Assembly: GCF_007673235.1 (NCBI RefSeq)
Contig: NZ_VDZH01000005.1
Coordinates: 310,001 to 374,000, forward strand
From: Curtobacterium pusillum
GTDB taxonomy: Bacteria > Actinomycetota > Actinomycetes > Actinomycetales > Microbacteriaceae
Reading direction: 5' to 3'
Length of the DNA: 64,000 bases
In this document: positions 45,501 through 52,741 of the stretch, in pieces
How the letters are laid out: each line of letters begins with the position of its first letter
Numbering within the stretch: position 1 is the first letter of the stretch
Notes under the pieces: model-generated
Databases searched by the model: none
Told to the model about the DNA's origin: nothing
Seen by the model: the letters and a program-made list of their open reading frames with translations, nothing else
Position numbers and translations under genes: made by a program

Positions 45501-48500
45501 ACGCCGACGACGGTGAGGGTCACGTTGCCGGTGTTCGTGACGACGTAGCGCATGTCGACCTGGTCGCCCGCGGTCGCTGCACGGGTCTTCGAGCCGTCGG
45601 CGTCGAAGGTCTCGGCCTTCGTGACGGCGAGCCCCGGTGCCGCGCTCGAGGTGGGGACGGTCGCGGCCGCGGTGGCGGACACGGTGGCCGGGTCGGTACC
45701 GGTCGGTGCGGTGCCGGTGACCGAGGAGGTGTCGACCAGGGCGCCGGCGTCGACGTCGGCCTGGGTGACGGTGGAGGTGGTGGTCGCGGTGACGGTCTGG
45801 CCGGGTGCGAGGGTGTTCGGCGCGTTCGGCCACGCGTACGTCACCGTGCCGCCGAGGGCGTGCACGACCTCGGGGATCGTCAGCGTGACGGTGCCGGTGT
45901 TCTTCGCCTGGTACGTCCACGTGACGACGGAGCCGACGCCGCCGGAACCGCTCGTGACGGACCCGGTCTCGGTGAGGGACACCGCCGGGGTGCGCTTCGT
46001 GCTCACCGAGCCGGTGTCGGTCGCCCGGACGGTGGTGCCACCAGGCGAGACGCCGGTCGTGGCGGCGTCGCTCGAGACGGTGCCGCCGTCGACGTCGGCC
46101 TGGGTGAGCGTGTAGGTCGCGGTGACGGTGACGGACTGCCCGACGCCGAGGGTCCCCGCGGTGCCGGACGGCCAGGTCCCGTAGGTGAACGCGGAGTGCC
46201 CGGACTGCTCGTCGGTGAGCGTCACGTTCGTCAGGGTCTGGTTGCCGCTGTTCGTGATCGTGTACCCGAGCCGGACGGTGTCGCCCGCGATGCCGGTGGC
46301 GCTCGTGGCGAGACGTTCGGTCTTCGCGAGCGAGATCGCCGGTGCGCCGGAGGCCGGGGTGACCGTGGCCGCGCCGGTCGCCCGGACGGTGCCGCCGGTG
46401 GGGGTCGTGGCCGTCGACGTCGCGGTGTTCACGATGCTGCCCGCGTCGATGTCCGACTGGGTGACGGCGTAGGTCGCCGTCCCGCGGACGGTCTGGCCCG
46501 GCGCGAGGGTGCCGGTGGTGCCGGACGGCCACGTGCCGAACGTGATCCCGGACAGGCCGGCGAGCTGGTCGCTCACGCCGACGCCCGTGAGCGTGGTGGT
46601 GCCGGTGTTCGCGACGTCGAAGCGGTACGTGACGGTGTCACCCGCGGCTCCGGTCCCACCGACGACGGCGCTCTTCGACACCGCGATGCCCGGCGCCGGC
46701 GCGATCGTCTGCGTGGCGGTCGCGGGGGTGGACACAGCGGTCCCCTGCGGCGTGGTACCGGACACGGTCGCACGGTTCGCCACGGTGCCGGCGTCGACGT
46801 CGGCCTGGGTCACCGTGTACGAGGCGGTCGCCGTGACGGACTGCCCCGGTGCGAGTCGTCCGGCGGCACCGGGCCACGTGTACGTCAGCGTCCCGAGCCC
46901 CGCGTGCGGGTCGGTGATCGTGACGCCGGTCAGGGTCTGGTTGCCGGAGTTCGTGGCGCGGAACGTGTAGTCCAGCGTGTCGCCCGCGCGGCCGGTGTAC
47001 CCGGTGCCCGTCGCGACCGACTTGGTGAACCCGAGCGCCGGCGACCCGGTGAGCGGGATCGTGCCGGAGCCCTGCGCCGTGGCGGTCGAGGTACCAGACG
47101 GCCCGGAACCGGTCGCCGTCGCGGTGTTCGTCACCGACCCGGCGTCGAGGTCGGTCTGGGACACGGTGCCGGTCGCCGTCGCGGTGGCGGTCTGCCCCGG
47201 GGCCAGTGTGCCGGCGGCTCCCGGCCACGAGTACGTCAGCCCGGACAGCCCGGCGAGCGAGTCCGTGGCCCCGACCGCGGTCAGGGTGGTCGTCCCGGTG
47301 TTCGTGATGCGCAGGGTCCAGGTGGTGCGGTCGCCCGCGGTGCCCGTCGACCCGGCGTCGAGTGCACCGGACTTCGCGACGCTGATCGCGACGGTCCGGT
47401 CCACGGACACCGACGCCGCGGTCGCCTGCGACACGACGGTGTTGCCCGGCGTGGTCCCCGCGATGGTCGCGGTGTTCCGGACGGTCCCGGCGTCCACCTG
47501 CGCCTGGGTCAGCGTCGAGGTCGCGGTGGCCGTGACGGTCTGCCCCGGTGCCAGGCGGCCCGTCGTCCCCGGCCACGAGTACGTGATCGCCGACAGGCCG
47601 GCGAGCTGGTCGGTGATCGCGACGCCCGTGAGCGTGACGTTGCCGGTGTTCCGGGCGCTGAACGTCCAGTTCACGGTGCCGCCGGCCGCCGGTGAACCCG
47701 ACCCCGCCACGGCACCCGTCTTCGTGAACGTCAGGGCGCCGGACGACGGCACGGGCAGGGTGTTCGGACTGGTCGCCGAGACGGACCCCTGCGCGGGCGT
47801 CGTCGCGGTGGCGCGCGCCGTGTTCACCACGCTGCCGGCGTCGACGTCGGCCTGGGTCAGCGTGTAGGTCGCGGTGGCCGTGACGGTCTGGCCCGGGGCG
47901 AGGGTGCCCGCGGTGCCGGACGGCCACGTGCCGTACGCCGGCGTGGAGACGCCGGCGAGCGCGTCGCCGATGCTCACGGCGGTGAGGGTCTGGTTGCCGG
48001 TGTTGCGCGCCGTGAAGGTGTAGTTCACGGTGTCACCGGCACGACCGGTCGCTCCCGACGCGAGTGCGCCGGTCTTCGACACGGCGATCCCCGGCGTCGC
48101 GGGCACGGTCGTCCGCGCGGTGGCGGCGTTCGTCGCGGTGCTGCCGTTCGGCGCGGTGCCGGTCGCCGTCGCGGTGTTCTGGACGAACCCGGCGTCGACG
48201 TCCTTCTGGGTCAGCTTGTAGGTCGCCGTCCCCGAGGCGCTCTGGCCGGGGGTGAGCCGCCCGGCGGTGCCCGGCCACGCGTACGTGATCGTCGACAGCC
48301 CGGTGAGCGGGTCGGCGACGGTCACGCCGGTGAGGGTGGTGTTGCCGGAGTTCCGGACCGTGAACGTGTAGTTCACGGTGTCCCCGACGGCACCGGTCGC
48401 CCCGGACGCCAGCGCGCCGGTCTTGGCGATCGCGATGCCGGGTGCGCGGGACACCGCGACGGTGGCGGAGGCCGTCGACGACGCGGGCTGGCCGGAGCCG

Positions 48501-51500
48501 TCGGCACGGGTGTTGCCCGCACCGGTCGCCGTGTTCACCACGCTGCCGGCGTCGACGTCGGCCTGGGTGAGGGTGTACGTCGCCGTCGCGGTGACGGTCT
48601 GGTTCGGGTCGAGCTGCCCGGTGGTCCCCGGCCAGCTGTACGTCAGCGCGGAGATCCCGCTCAGCCCGTCGGCGATCGCGACGCCGTACAGCGTGGTGTT
48701 GCCGGTGTTCGTGGCGCTGAACTGCCAGTTCACGGTGTCGCCGACCTTGCCGGTGGCACCGGTCGCGAGCGCGCCGGTCTTCGTCAGCGCGATCTTCTGC
48801 GCGGCCGCGATGTTGACGGTCTTCGAGGTCTGCCCGCTCGTCACGGCGGTACCGGACGGGTTCGTGCCGTTCGCGGTCGCCGTGTTCGTGATCGACCCGG
48901 CGTTCACCTGCGCCTGCGTGAGCGTCGAGGTGGCGGTCGCGGTGACGGACTGGCCCGGCGCGAGCTTGCCGGTCGTGCCGGAGGCCCAGCTGCCGTACGT
49001 GATCGCTGAGATCCCGGCGAGCGGGTCGGCGATGGTCACGCCGGTGAGGGTGCGGTTGCCCGCGTTCGTGACGGTGAAGGTCCAGTTGACGGTGTCCCCG
49101 GCCCGCCCGGTCGCGCCGGACGCCAGGCTCCCCTCCTTGACGACGGTCAGACTGGAGGCATCGGTCACCGCCACGGTCGCCGTCGCGTCCGGCGCGGTGA
49201 CGGTGCCGCCGGTGGCGCCCCGTGCTGCGGCTCCGGCGGTGTTCACGACGCTGCCCGCGTCGACGTCGGTCTGGGTGAGGGCGTAGGTCGCGGTGGCGGT
49301 CACGGCCTGCCCCGGCGCGAGCGTGCCGCTCGTGCCGGACGGCCAGGTGCCGTAGGTCAGCGCGGAGACACCGGTGAGCCGGTCGGTGATCGACGCGGTG
49401 GTCACGGTCTGGTTGCCGGTGTTGCGCAGGGTGAACGACCAGTTCACGGTGTCGCCGGCCTTGCCCGTGGACCCGGCGGCGACGGCGCCGCTCTTCGTCA
49501 GGACGAGCGCGTTGGCGGCGGGGACCGCGACGGTGGCCGTGGCGGTGGGCGCCGTGACGGTGCTGCCGGTGGCGCTCCGTCCGGCGGCGGTGGCGGTGTT
49601 CGTCAGCGTGCCGGCGTCGACCTGCGCCTGGGTGAGCGTCGAGGTGGCGGTCGCGGTGACGGTCTGGCCGGGGGCGAGCCGACCGGTGGTGCCCGACGGC
49701 CAGGTGCCGTAGGTGATGGCCGAGACGCCAGCGAGCTGGTCGGTGATCGCGGCCCCGGTGATGGTCTGCGCGCCGGAGTTCGTCAGGCGGAAGGTCCAGT
49801 TCACGGTGTCGCCGACCCGGCCGGTGCTGCCGGAGGCCAGGGCGCCGGCCTTCGTCAGGGTGAGGGCGTTCGCGGCCGTCAGCGGCTGGGTGCGGGACGC
49901 GGTCGCGCTGGGCTTCGGGCCGCCGTCCGGGTCGGTGCCGGTGACGGTGGCGGTGTTCGCGACGGACCCGGCGTCGACGTCGGTCTGCGTCAGCGTGTAG
50001 GTCGCGGTGGCCGTGACGGCCTGGCCGGGCTGGAGCGTGCCGCTCGTGCCGGACGGCCAGGTGCCGTAGGTGAGTGCGGAGAGCCCGGACAGCGGGTCGG
50101 TGATCGCGACGCCGGTGAGCGGGGAGGTGCCGTTGTTCGTGGCGGTGAACGTGTAGTTCACGGTGTCGCCCGCCTTGCCGGTCGCACCGGAGGCGAGGGC
50201 GGAGGTCTTCGTCAGTGCGAGCGACGACAGGTACGTGTTCGTCGCGTTGGTGTCGGTGACGGTGATCGTCGGGTCGCTGGTGACCTGGCCGGTCGCGGTC
50301 ACCGAGCTCGTGGTGGACGCCGCGGTGGGCGGCGGACCAGTGCACCGGACGGTGGCGGTCGCTCCGGAGGCCAGTGGCCCGGCGATCGTCGTCGACGGCG
50401 TGCAGGTCTCCGTGTCCGGGAACGTCAGCTGGATGTTCGACAGCGACACCGAACCGTTGTTCGTCACGGTGATCGTGAACGCCGTGTTCTCGGTCGCGGT
50501 CCGGTACTGGTCGTTCGCGGAGCCGTCCAGGGTCTTCACCACGCTGAGCGCCGCCGTCGGCACGGACAGCACGGCGTTCTGCAGCAGGTAGGAGTCACCG
50601 CTCGTGCCGACCGTGAGCGTCATCGACGTGTCGCCCTTGTCGACGCCGCTCAGGGTCTGGGTGTGCACGTCGACGCTCTGGTTCGTGAACGTCGACGTGT
50701 CGCTCGTCTGCGTGTACCGCACCGAGCCGTCCGCCTGCCCGACGCCGATGTTGCCGGAGGCGTTCTTCGTGTTGAGCACCTCGGTGGGACTGCCGCCCTG
50801 CGGGGTGTACCGCATGTAGTCGCCGGTGATGCCCCGGTCGCCCTCGTACAGCGTGTAGCCGAACTTCACACCGGCCTGCAGTGCCGAGAACCCGGTGAAG
50901 TTGACGGTGAGCGGGCTGTCCGACGCGGCCTCGCGCACGTGGCCCTGGTAGTAGATGACCCGGTGCGGTGCGCTCGCGGCGTTGCCCGGGATGTACTTGC
51001 CGTAGTCGTAGACGACCGTGAGCGACCAGCCCGCGTAGCAGCCGGCGCCGACCGCGGCCCAGATGTTGCCGGCGCTGATGTTCAGCGCCGACCCGGTGGT
51101 GGCGTTCGCGAACGCACTCGTGACGTCGGCGGAGGCCGAGTAGTACAGGGCACTCGCCTGGGACGACGGGTCCTCGAGCAGGGCCTGCGGGGCGACGGTC
51201 TGGATCGCGCCGGAGCCGACCTTGAACTGGACGCCCTGGGTCCGGTAGCCGGCGGCGGCGTCCGGCCGGGTGGCGTACCACTGTGAGCCGTTCGCCGAGT
51301 TGCCCGAGCAGGTCACGTTGCCCGCGCCGGTGAACACGCCCGTGTTGGCGCTCCAGTCGAGGTAGGCCTTCGCGACCGTGGCGCCGGCCGGGATCGTCAG
51401 CGCCCCGGTCGACGAGTTCGTGGTGAAGCCGGAGGCGGTGTTCGAGTTCACCATCTTGAAGTAGTCGTTGTACGACGTGGTGACGCCCGTGCCGGGGTTG

Positions 51501-51796
51501 TTCGCGTGCAGGTCCGTGCAGCTGCCGCTGGTGTTCGTCGCGGTGAGCGCCGAGCCGGTGCAGGCGAGCACGCCGTTGCCCGTCATCGTGAAGTCGCCGT
51601 TGACGGTCGCCTGGTAGTTCGGCGACTGGTCCGAGCCGGTGCCCCACTGCACGACGGCGGCCTGGGCGACCCCCTCGGTGCCGAGCGCGACGCCGGCGGT
51701 GGGGATGAGCACGGCGAGCGCCATCGCGATCCCACGGAACCAACGGGGACGAGCGATGGTCTCCGCGCGGTGGCGGGGACGGGGTGCGAGCAGCAA
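36590..51796 (-). CDS. Giant DUF11-repeat surface protein with LAFTG sorting signal
   Basis: A 5068-residue protein in a single uninterrupted frame. It has a signal peptide (residues ~1-47, ending GVAQA), a non-repetitive beta-rich head (~48-430), one diverged repeat, then 38 DUF11-like repeats of about 118 residues (~524-4995) and a C-terminal sorting signal: LALPALAFTG-like ALAFTG, a helix AIAVAALLVALGIATAA and tail RRRTRKEHR. LAxTG signals are used by class E sortases, so the protein is probably linked to peptidoglycan and reaches far from the cell, as adhesin or stalk. Repeats carry GDTV, NTG, LAPGQTVTATA and QADVDAGSVVNTAT motifs. Repeats 12-37 alternate between two subtypes. The TTG at 51796 follows GGAAGG at seven bases. 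No sortase gene is in the window. Confidence 0.93.
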   Translation of the reverse strand: MLLAPRPRHRAETIARPRWFRGIAMALAVLIPTAGVALGTEGVAQAAVVQWGTGSDQSPNYQATVNGDFTMTGNGVLACTGSALTATNTSGSCTDLHANNPGTGVTTSYNDYFKMVNSNTASGFTTNSSTGALTIPAGATVAKAYLDWSANTGVFTGAGNVTCSGNSANGSQWYATRPDAAAGYRTQGVQFKVGSGAIQTVAPQALLEDPSSQASALYYSASADVTSAFANATTGSALNISAGNIWAAVGAGCYAGWSLTVVYDYGKYIPGNAASAPHRVIYYQGHVREAASDSPLTVNFTGFSALQAGVKFGYTLYEGDRGITGDYMRYTPQGGSPTEVLNTKNASGNIGVGQADGSVRYTQTSDTSTFTNQSVDVHTQTLSGVDKGDTSMTLTVGTSGDSYLLQNAVLSVPTAALSVVKTLDGSANDQYRTATENTAFTITVTNNGSVSLSNIQLTFPDTETCTPSTTIAGPLASGATATVRCTGPPPTAASTTSSVTATGQVTSDPTITVTDTNATNTYLSSLALTKTSALASGATGKAGDTVNYTFTATNNGTSPLTGVAITDPLSGLSALTYGTWPSGTSGTLQPGQAVTATATYTLTQTDVDAGSVANTATVTGTDPDGGPKPSATASRTQPLTAANALTLTKAGALASGSTGRVGDTVNWTFRLTNSGAQTITGAAITDQLAGVSAITYGTWPSGTTGRLAPGQTVTATATSTLTQAQVDAGTLTNTATAAGRSATGSTVTAPTATATVAVPAANALVLTKSGAVAAGSTGKAGDTVNWSFTLRNTGNQTVTTASITDRLTGVSALTYGTWPSGTSGTLAPGQAVTATATYALTQTDVDAGSVVNTAGAAARGATGGTVTAPDATATVAVTDASSLTVVKEGSLASGATGRAGDTVNWTFTVTNAGNRTLTGVTIADPLAGISAITYGSWASGTTGKLAPGQSVTATATSTLTQAQVNAGSITNTATANGTNPSGTAVTSGQTSKTVNIAAAQKIALTKTGALATGATGKVGDTVNWQFSATNTGNTTLYGVAIADGLSGISALTYSWPGTTGQLDPNQTVTATATYTLTQADVDAGSVVNTATGAGNTRADGSGQPASSTASATVAVSRAPGIAIAKTGALASGATGAVGDTVNYTFTVRNSGNTTLTGVTVADPLTGLSTITYAWPGTAGRLTPGQSASGTATYKLTQKDVDAGFVQNTATATGTAPNGSTATNAATARTTVPATPGIAVSKTGALASGATGRAGDTVNYTFTARNTGNQTLTAVSIGDALAGVSTPAYGTWPSGTAGTLAPGQTVTATATYTLTQADVDAGSVVNTARATATTPAQGSVSATSPNTLPVPSSGALTFTKTGAVAGSGSPAAGGTVNWTFSARNTGNVTLTGVAITDQLAGLSAITYSWPGTTGRLAPGQTVTATATSTLTQAQVDAGTVRNTATIAGTTPGNTVVSQATAASVSVDRTVAISVAKSGALDAGSTGTAGDRTTWTLRITNTGTTTLTAVGATDSLAGLSGLTYSWPGAAGTLAPGQTATATATGTVSQTDLDAGSVTNTATATGSGPSGTSTATAQGSGTIPLTGSPALGFTKSVATGTGYTGRAGDTLDYTFRATNSGNQTLTGVTITDPHAGLGTLTYTWPGAAGRLAPGQSVTATASYTVTQADVDAGTVANRATVSGTTPQGTAVSTPATATQTIAPAPGIAVSKSAVVGGTGAAGDTVTYRFDVANTGTTTLTGVGVSDQLAGLSGITFGTWPSGTTGTLAPGQTVRGTATYAVTQSDIDAGSIVNTATSTATTPTGGTVRATGAATVTPASGAPAISLAKTERLATSATGIAGDTVRLGYTITNSGNQTLTNVTLTDEQSGHSAFTYGTWPSGTAGTLGVGQSVTVTATYTLTQADVDGGTVSSDAATTGVSPGGTTVRATDTGSVSTKRTPAVSLTETGSVTSGSGGVGSVVTWTYQAKNTGTVTLTIPEVVHALGGTVTYAWPNAPNTLAPGQTVTATTTSTVTQADVDAGALVDTSSVTGTAPTGTDPATVSATAAATVPTSSAAPGLAVTKAETFDADGSKTRAATAGDQVDMRYVVTNTGNVTLTVVGVQDAQRGISSVVFADGDTTITLAPGRSATATATYTLSQSDVDAGGIRSAATAFGTTPAGTRVTATATDGVTITPTPAVTLTKTARYGQSADGAVQSGRVGDTVVFSFLATNTGSVTLSGLALRDQLIGLGTSTPVADAAAAGQLRDLEWSGGTAGSLAPGERLRATARYTVTQADVDAGAITNTATVTGTTPAGATTSRDATVTIATDADNTAAIGIVKDASVRDTGSAPKPGDPVDLRYTVTNTGDFTLTGVGVTDAGAGAVTYGTWPSGTTGTLTPGQTVTATAVHALTQADIDAGYVTSPATTRGAPSNGGAVVTATSYRTVPVTQVNTFDFTKSGVPTGSSAGVGDDLRFTLTARNTGNTTLDLLQMTDQLQGVGVLSYTWPDPSRPGVVAPGEIATATAAYTISQADVDSGSVVNTANAVASPPAGAAITKTATSTTAVDASAPTITLDKTEAVADGSAGVAGDTVRFGYTITNTGTTTLTGVGLTDEQQGLSGITFGAWPSGTTGTLAPGQSVTATASYRLTQADVDRAAADTDDHVALSSGATTTATDRRSGAAVSATDDGRVVLDPTSAVSTRKTAAVVGAGDIGAVRVGDVVRYTVTATNTGQTTLTSVTVDDPLAGLGTPTTTWPNTTAGTLSPGQAVVVTADRTVTQDDVDAGSIANTATTTGTTPAGTTVSGSGTRTVVTTTGAPGIGIQKTETNRGDGAAGDTVDLTFTVTNTGDVTLTGVGVTDSQQGVSAVRFDAWPGGTAGRLAPGQSVVAHATYTLTQQDVDRGSIASTATTTGTPPRGADVAASDDGGVTVATRGALSIDKTGSLGGSTGAVGDTVRYTFRVANTGNVTVTGVAVSDVLAGVSDVEVADWPAAAGRLAPGQAVTGTATYRVTQADVDAGSVLNDATVTGSTPTGDSVTASDAATVALATAVPGIRLDKTEQLGAGATGVAGDTVRFGYTITNTGTATLSAVELADAQAGLSDIAFGTWPTAVGTLAPGQSVTATASYTLTQADVDRGSVASTATTTGTGPTGNRVGDTAQGSVALTAAAGVGVTKRAAYVDGGTGRVGDTVHYTFTVTNTGQVTLGSARVTDRLTGLGTITVAAGPNGDGSLAPGQSLTATAGYTVTQADVDAGAIVNQATVAATPARGADVTASDSATIRTDDGAPAIALTKTEQLAATGTPAVGDTVRLGYTITNTGNQTLRSVVVADAQTGASAVTYGTWPGTAGTLAPGQSVTATATYALTQADLDAGRVASAATATGTAPTGGTVRDTDTAGVDLAQAPELTLLKQGRLAPGATGSAGEGIRYTFTATNTGNVTVTLLDLIDRMPGLSDPTVDEWPGAVGVLAPGQTVTASATYTITQSDVDAGAVTNTATVVGRAPDGSDVTGTDGTTVETAASGPRIGVVKTATLASGSTGVAGDRVEYTYAITNTGNVTLTGVTARDDQTDVSTVVYGTWPGTTGRLAPGETVTATASHVLTQAEVDRGTLTSTVTATGNAPGGTGVSDADTRSVTIAPSPSITLSKTAAYTDGGTGRVGDTVRYSFRAQNTGTVTLTGITASDRLAGLSAIDADWPGTAGTLAPGAVVTATATYTVTQADVDAGSIVNQATVVGNPPTGAPVTATDGATIRTADPSDAIALVKDERVTSGTGVAGDTVTLTFTVSNPGNRTLTGVTLDDDQARLGTVTYGTWPGTVGTLAPGQSVTATATYTLTQADVDRGSIASTATTTATVPSGEVVTATADGGVDTVRTGSWTFDKTGVLADGAQGDLGDRIDWTYRVTNTGTVTLTDVAVADALPGVSAPVVGTWPNGTAGKLLPGQSVTATARSTVAQSDVDAGSVVNTATADATVPTGVTDPGPQRDSATVALRASTQQIAVTKTASLTDGATGKAGDTVDFGYVVTNTGTSTIRGVTLADAQTGTSAVTIAWPGTTGVLAPGESARASATYVLTQADVDEGTQASRVTATGTAPGGATVDAADTATVTIPARPALQLTEQGALAPGATGAVGDTVQWTYTVTNSGTVSLDQAAIAQQLAGSGDVVFGTWPGAPGVLAPGQTVTATATSTITQAQFDAGRVTNPATASGTAPDGAVVTADATATVETGPADTRIGITKTAALPDGDTAPRAGDVVTFTYRVTNSGTSTLFGVTVTDAQDGVGTVSYDWPGTAGVLAPGQVVTATATYTLTQVDVDRGSLGSTATTTGTPPNGPDVTADADATLVLPGAPALTVTKDGVLADGAAGSVGDTVDYRVTIRNTGTTTLRDVAASDPLPGLGALTFPDAFDGTLAPGADVVATAAYTVTQDDVDAGSVVNTATATANPPTGGPVSAEGSATVTLAAADAGIDIVKTQRLADGATGRAGDQVAFTFTITNTGATTLRGVTVADGQPGLGAISVDWPAGSGVLRPGQTATATATYTLTQQDVDRGSVSSTATTTGTSPTGATVRASDDGSTTVTGTPGLTVTKSGAPASGTTAGRGTELRWTIDVRNSGTVTLTGVAVTDDLAGFRTTDTAWPGASGTLAPGETARVTGTSTVGQADVDAGGVVNTARATGTAPDGVVVDGGGAATVPTDTASTGISIVKTASLAPGATGAAGDTVQYHYVVTNGGDTTLRGVTVRDAGAGVSAMAYAWPGEPGVLLPGETVEVDATVVVTQADVDAGSLSSPATVVGTAPGGTTVTDTSEAGVSLPNAPHLTLDKRGVLAAGATGAVGDRVDYTFTVTNDGSTPITDVTLDDGLAGLTDVSWTWPGTPGALAPGEQATGTASYRITQADVDAGGVVNTATVGGTAPGGTDVTSGASSATAPVAGRGSLTIDKTVQYAAGTDGAVGQQLQYGFTLVNTGTVTLRGVHVDDRLAGLSDVVYGQWPGAAGVLAPGQRVTATATYVVGQADGASGSVENSATAIGTPQPGTLPGDGPITSVPDTVRIAVHPAAGLPALAFTGSDPVPAIAVAALLVALGIATAAIGSRRRTRKEHR

Positions 51797-51916
51797 GCAG
51801 TGACCTTCCGGGCACGACGAACAGACCCTTGGGAGTGGTCGGGTCCACGCTGCCGGGTGGGATCAGGGATGTGACGACCGCCTCACAGGTCGTCCTGTCG
51901 ATCATCTGTCGTGTTG

Positions 51917-51933
51917 TGGACAGGCGTTGTCCA
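51917..51933. promoter_or_regulatory. Inverted repeat upstream of the giant surface-protein gene
   Basis: TGGACA-GGCGT-TGTCCA is a perfect 6-5-6 inverted repeat about 120 bases before the TTG start, in a comparatively AT-rich part of the 202-base gap 51797-51998. It is a candidate regulator-binding site for the adhesin operon, perhaps for the LuxR protein the operon encodes. Confidence 0.45.
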
Positions 51934-51998
51934 AACGAGTGTTTTTCACCCTGCGGTTCACCCCGTTCGGGGGACAGCCCGGGCGCGCCGCCGACGGG

Positions 51999-52664
51999 TC
52001 AGGGCAGCTCGGCGTGCTGGACGACCCAGCTGTGCATCACGATCGCCGCGGCAGCCGAGGCGTTGATGCTCCGCGTCGACCCGAACTGCGTGATCTCGAG
52101 GTGCCCGTCCGCTCCGGCGACGGCCTCGTCCGTGAGCCCGGGCCCCTCCTGCCCGAACAGGAACACGCACCGCTCCGGGATCGGCGCCGTCTCGATGCGT
52201 GACGCCCCGGGGGTGTTGTCGATCGCGATCACCGGGCGACCCTCCGCACGCATCGCCTCGAGGAACGACGACACGTCGGGGTGGTACCGCACGTGCTGGT
52301 ACCGGTCGGTGACCATCGCACCGCGCTTGTTCCACCGTCGGCGCCCGATGATGTGCACCGTCCCCGCGAGGAACGCGTTGGCACTCCGGACGATCGACCC
52401 GATGTTGAGGTCGTGCTGCCAGTTCTCGATCGCCACGTCGAACGCGTGCCGGTGCGTGTCGAGCTCGGCGACGATCGCGTCCATCGACCAGTACCGGAAC
52501 CGGTCGACGACGTTGCGGGTGTCCCCGTTCGCCAGCAACTCCGGGTCGAGCCTCGGGTCGTCCGGCCACGGCTCGGGGTGCGGCCCCACCCCGTGGGTGG
52601 TCGCCTCGTGCGTGGGCTGCGGCTCCGGCGCGTCACCGGGATCGGTCGGGAGGCGCTGGGTCAC
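51999..52664 (-). CDS. TrmH/SpoU family RNA methyltransferase
   Basis: A 221-residue SPOUT methyltransferase with all three SpoU motifs: motif 1 HDLNIGSIVRSANAFLAGTV, motif 2 FLFGQEGPGLTDEAV, and motif 3 GSTRSINASAAAAIVMHSW. The C-terminal trefoil knot binds S-adenosylmethionine; targets are usually 2'-O-ribose positions of tRNA or rRNA. The N-terminal 60 residues are a Pro/Asp-rich extension instead of a ribosomal L30-like substrate-binding domain. The GTG at 52664 is preceded on the minus strand by TACGCT ending six bases away, supporting this start and a leaderless mRNA. The giant adhesin gene lies downstream on the same strand but 202 bases away. Confidence 0.92.
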   Translation of the reverse strand: MTQRLPTDPGDAPEPQPTHEATTHGVGPHPEPWPDDPRLDPELLANGDTRNVVDRFRYWSMDAIVAELDTHRHAFDVAIENWQHDLNIGSIVRSANAFLAGTVHIIGRRRWNKRGAMVTDRYQHVRYHPDVSSFLEAMRAEGRPVIAIDNTPGASRIETAPIPERCVFLFGQEGPGLTDEAVAGADGHLEITQFGSTRSINASAAAAIVMHSWVVQHAELP

Positions 52665-52670
52665 GTCCCC

Positions 52671-52676
52671 AGCGTA
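52671..52676 (-). promoter_or_regulatory. Leaderless-type -10 for the SpoU methyltransferase
   Basis: TACGCT on the minus strand ends six bases before the GTG at 52664, with GGGGAC between. Confidence 0.5.
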
Positions 52677-52741
52677 CGGCGCGCCCGCCACGCGCACCGT
52701 CGCACCGTGCGAGGGTCGGCACGACCGGCTGGCACGACCCG

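Noticed and set aside
36971-47695. A stop-free frame of 3574 codons on the plus strand, opposite the giant surface gene
   Set aside because: It mirrors the repeats of the minus-strand gene, is dominated by Arg/Gly/Asp, and has no ribosome site, signal or family motif. High GC and repeated codons explain the lack of stops.
36590-51796. Several adjacent genes or a frameshifted repeat cluster
   Set aside because: One uninterrupted frame of 5068 codons runs from a signal peptide to a sorting signal, so it is a single gene.
52690-52735. GGCACGACC repeats before the TetR stop as a family palindrome
   Set aside because: Only short imperfect inverted matches; not convincing as the same element type.
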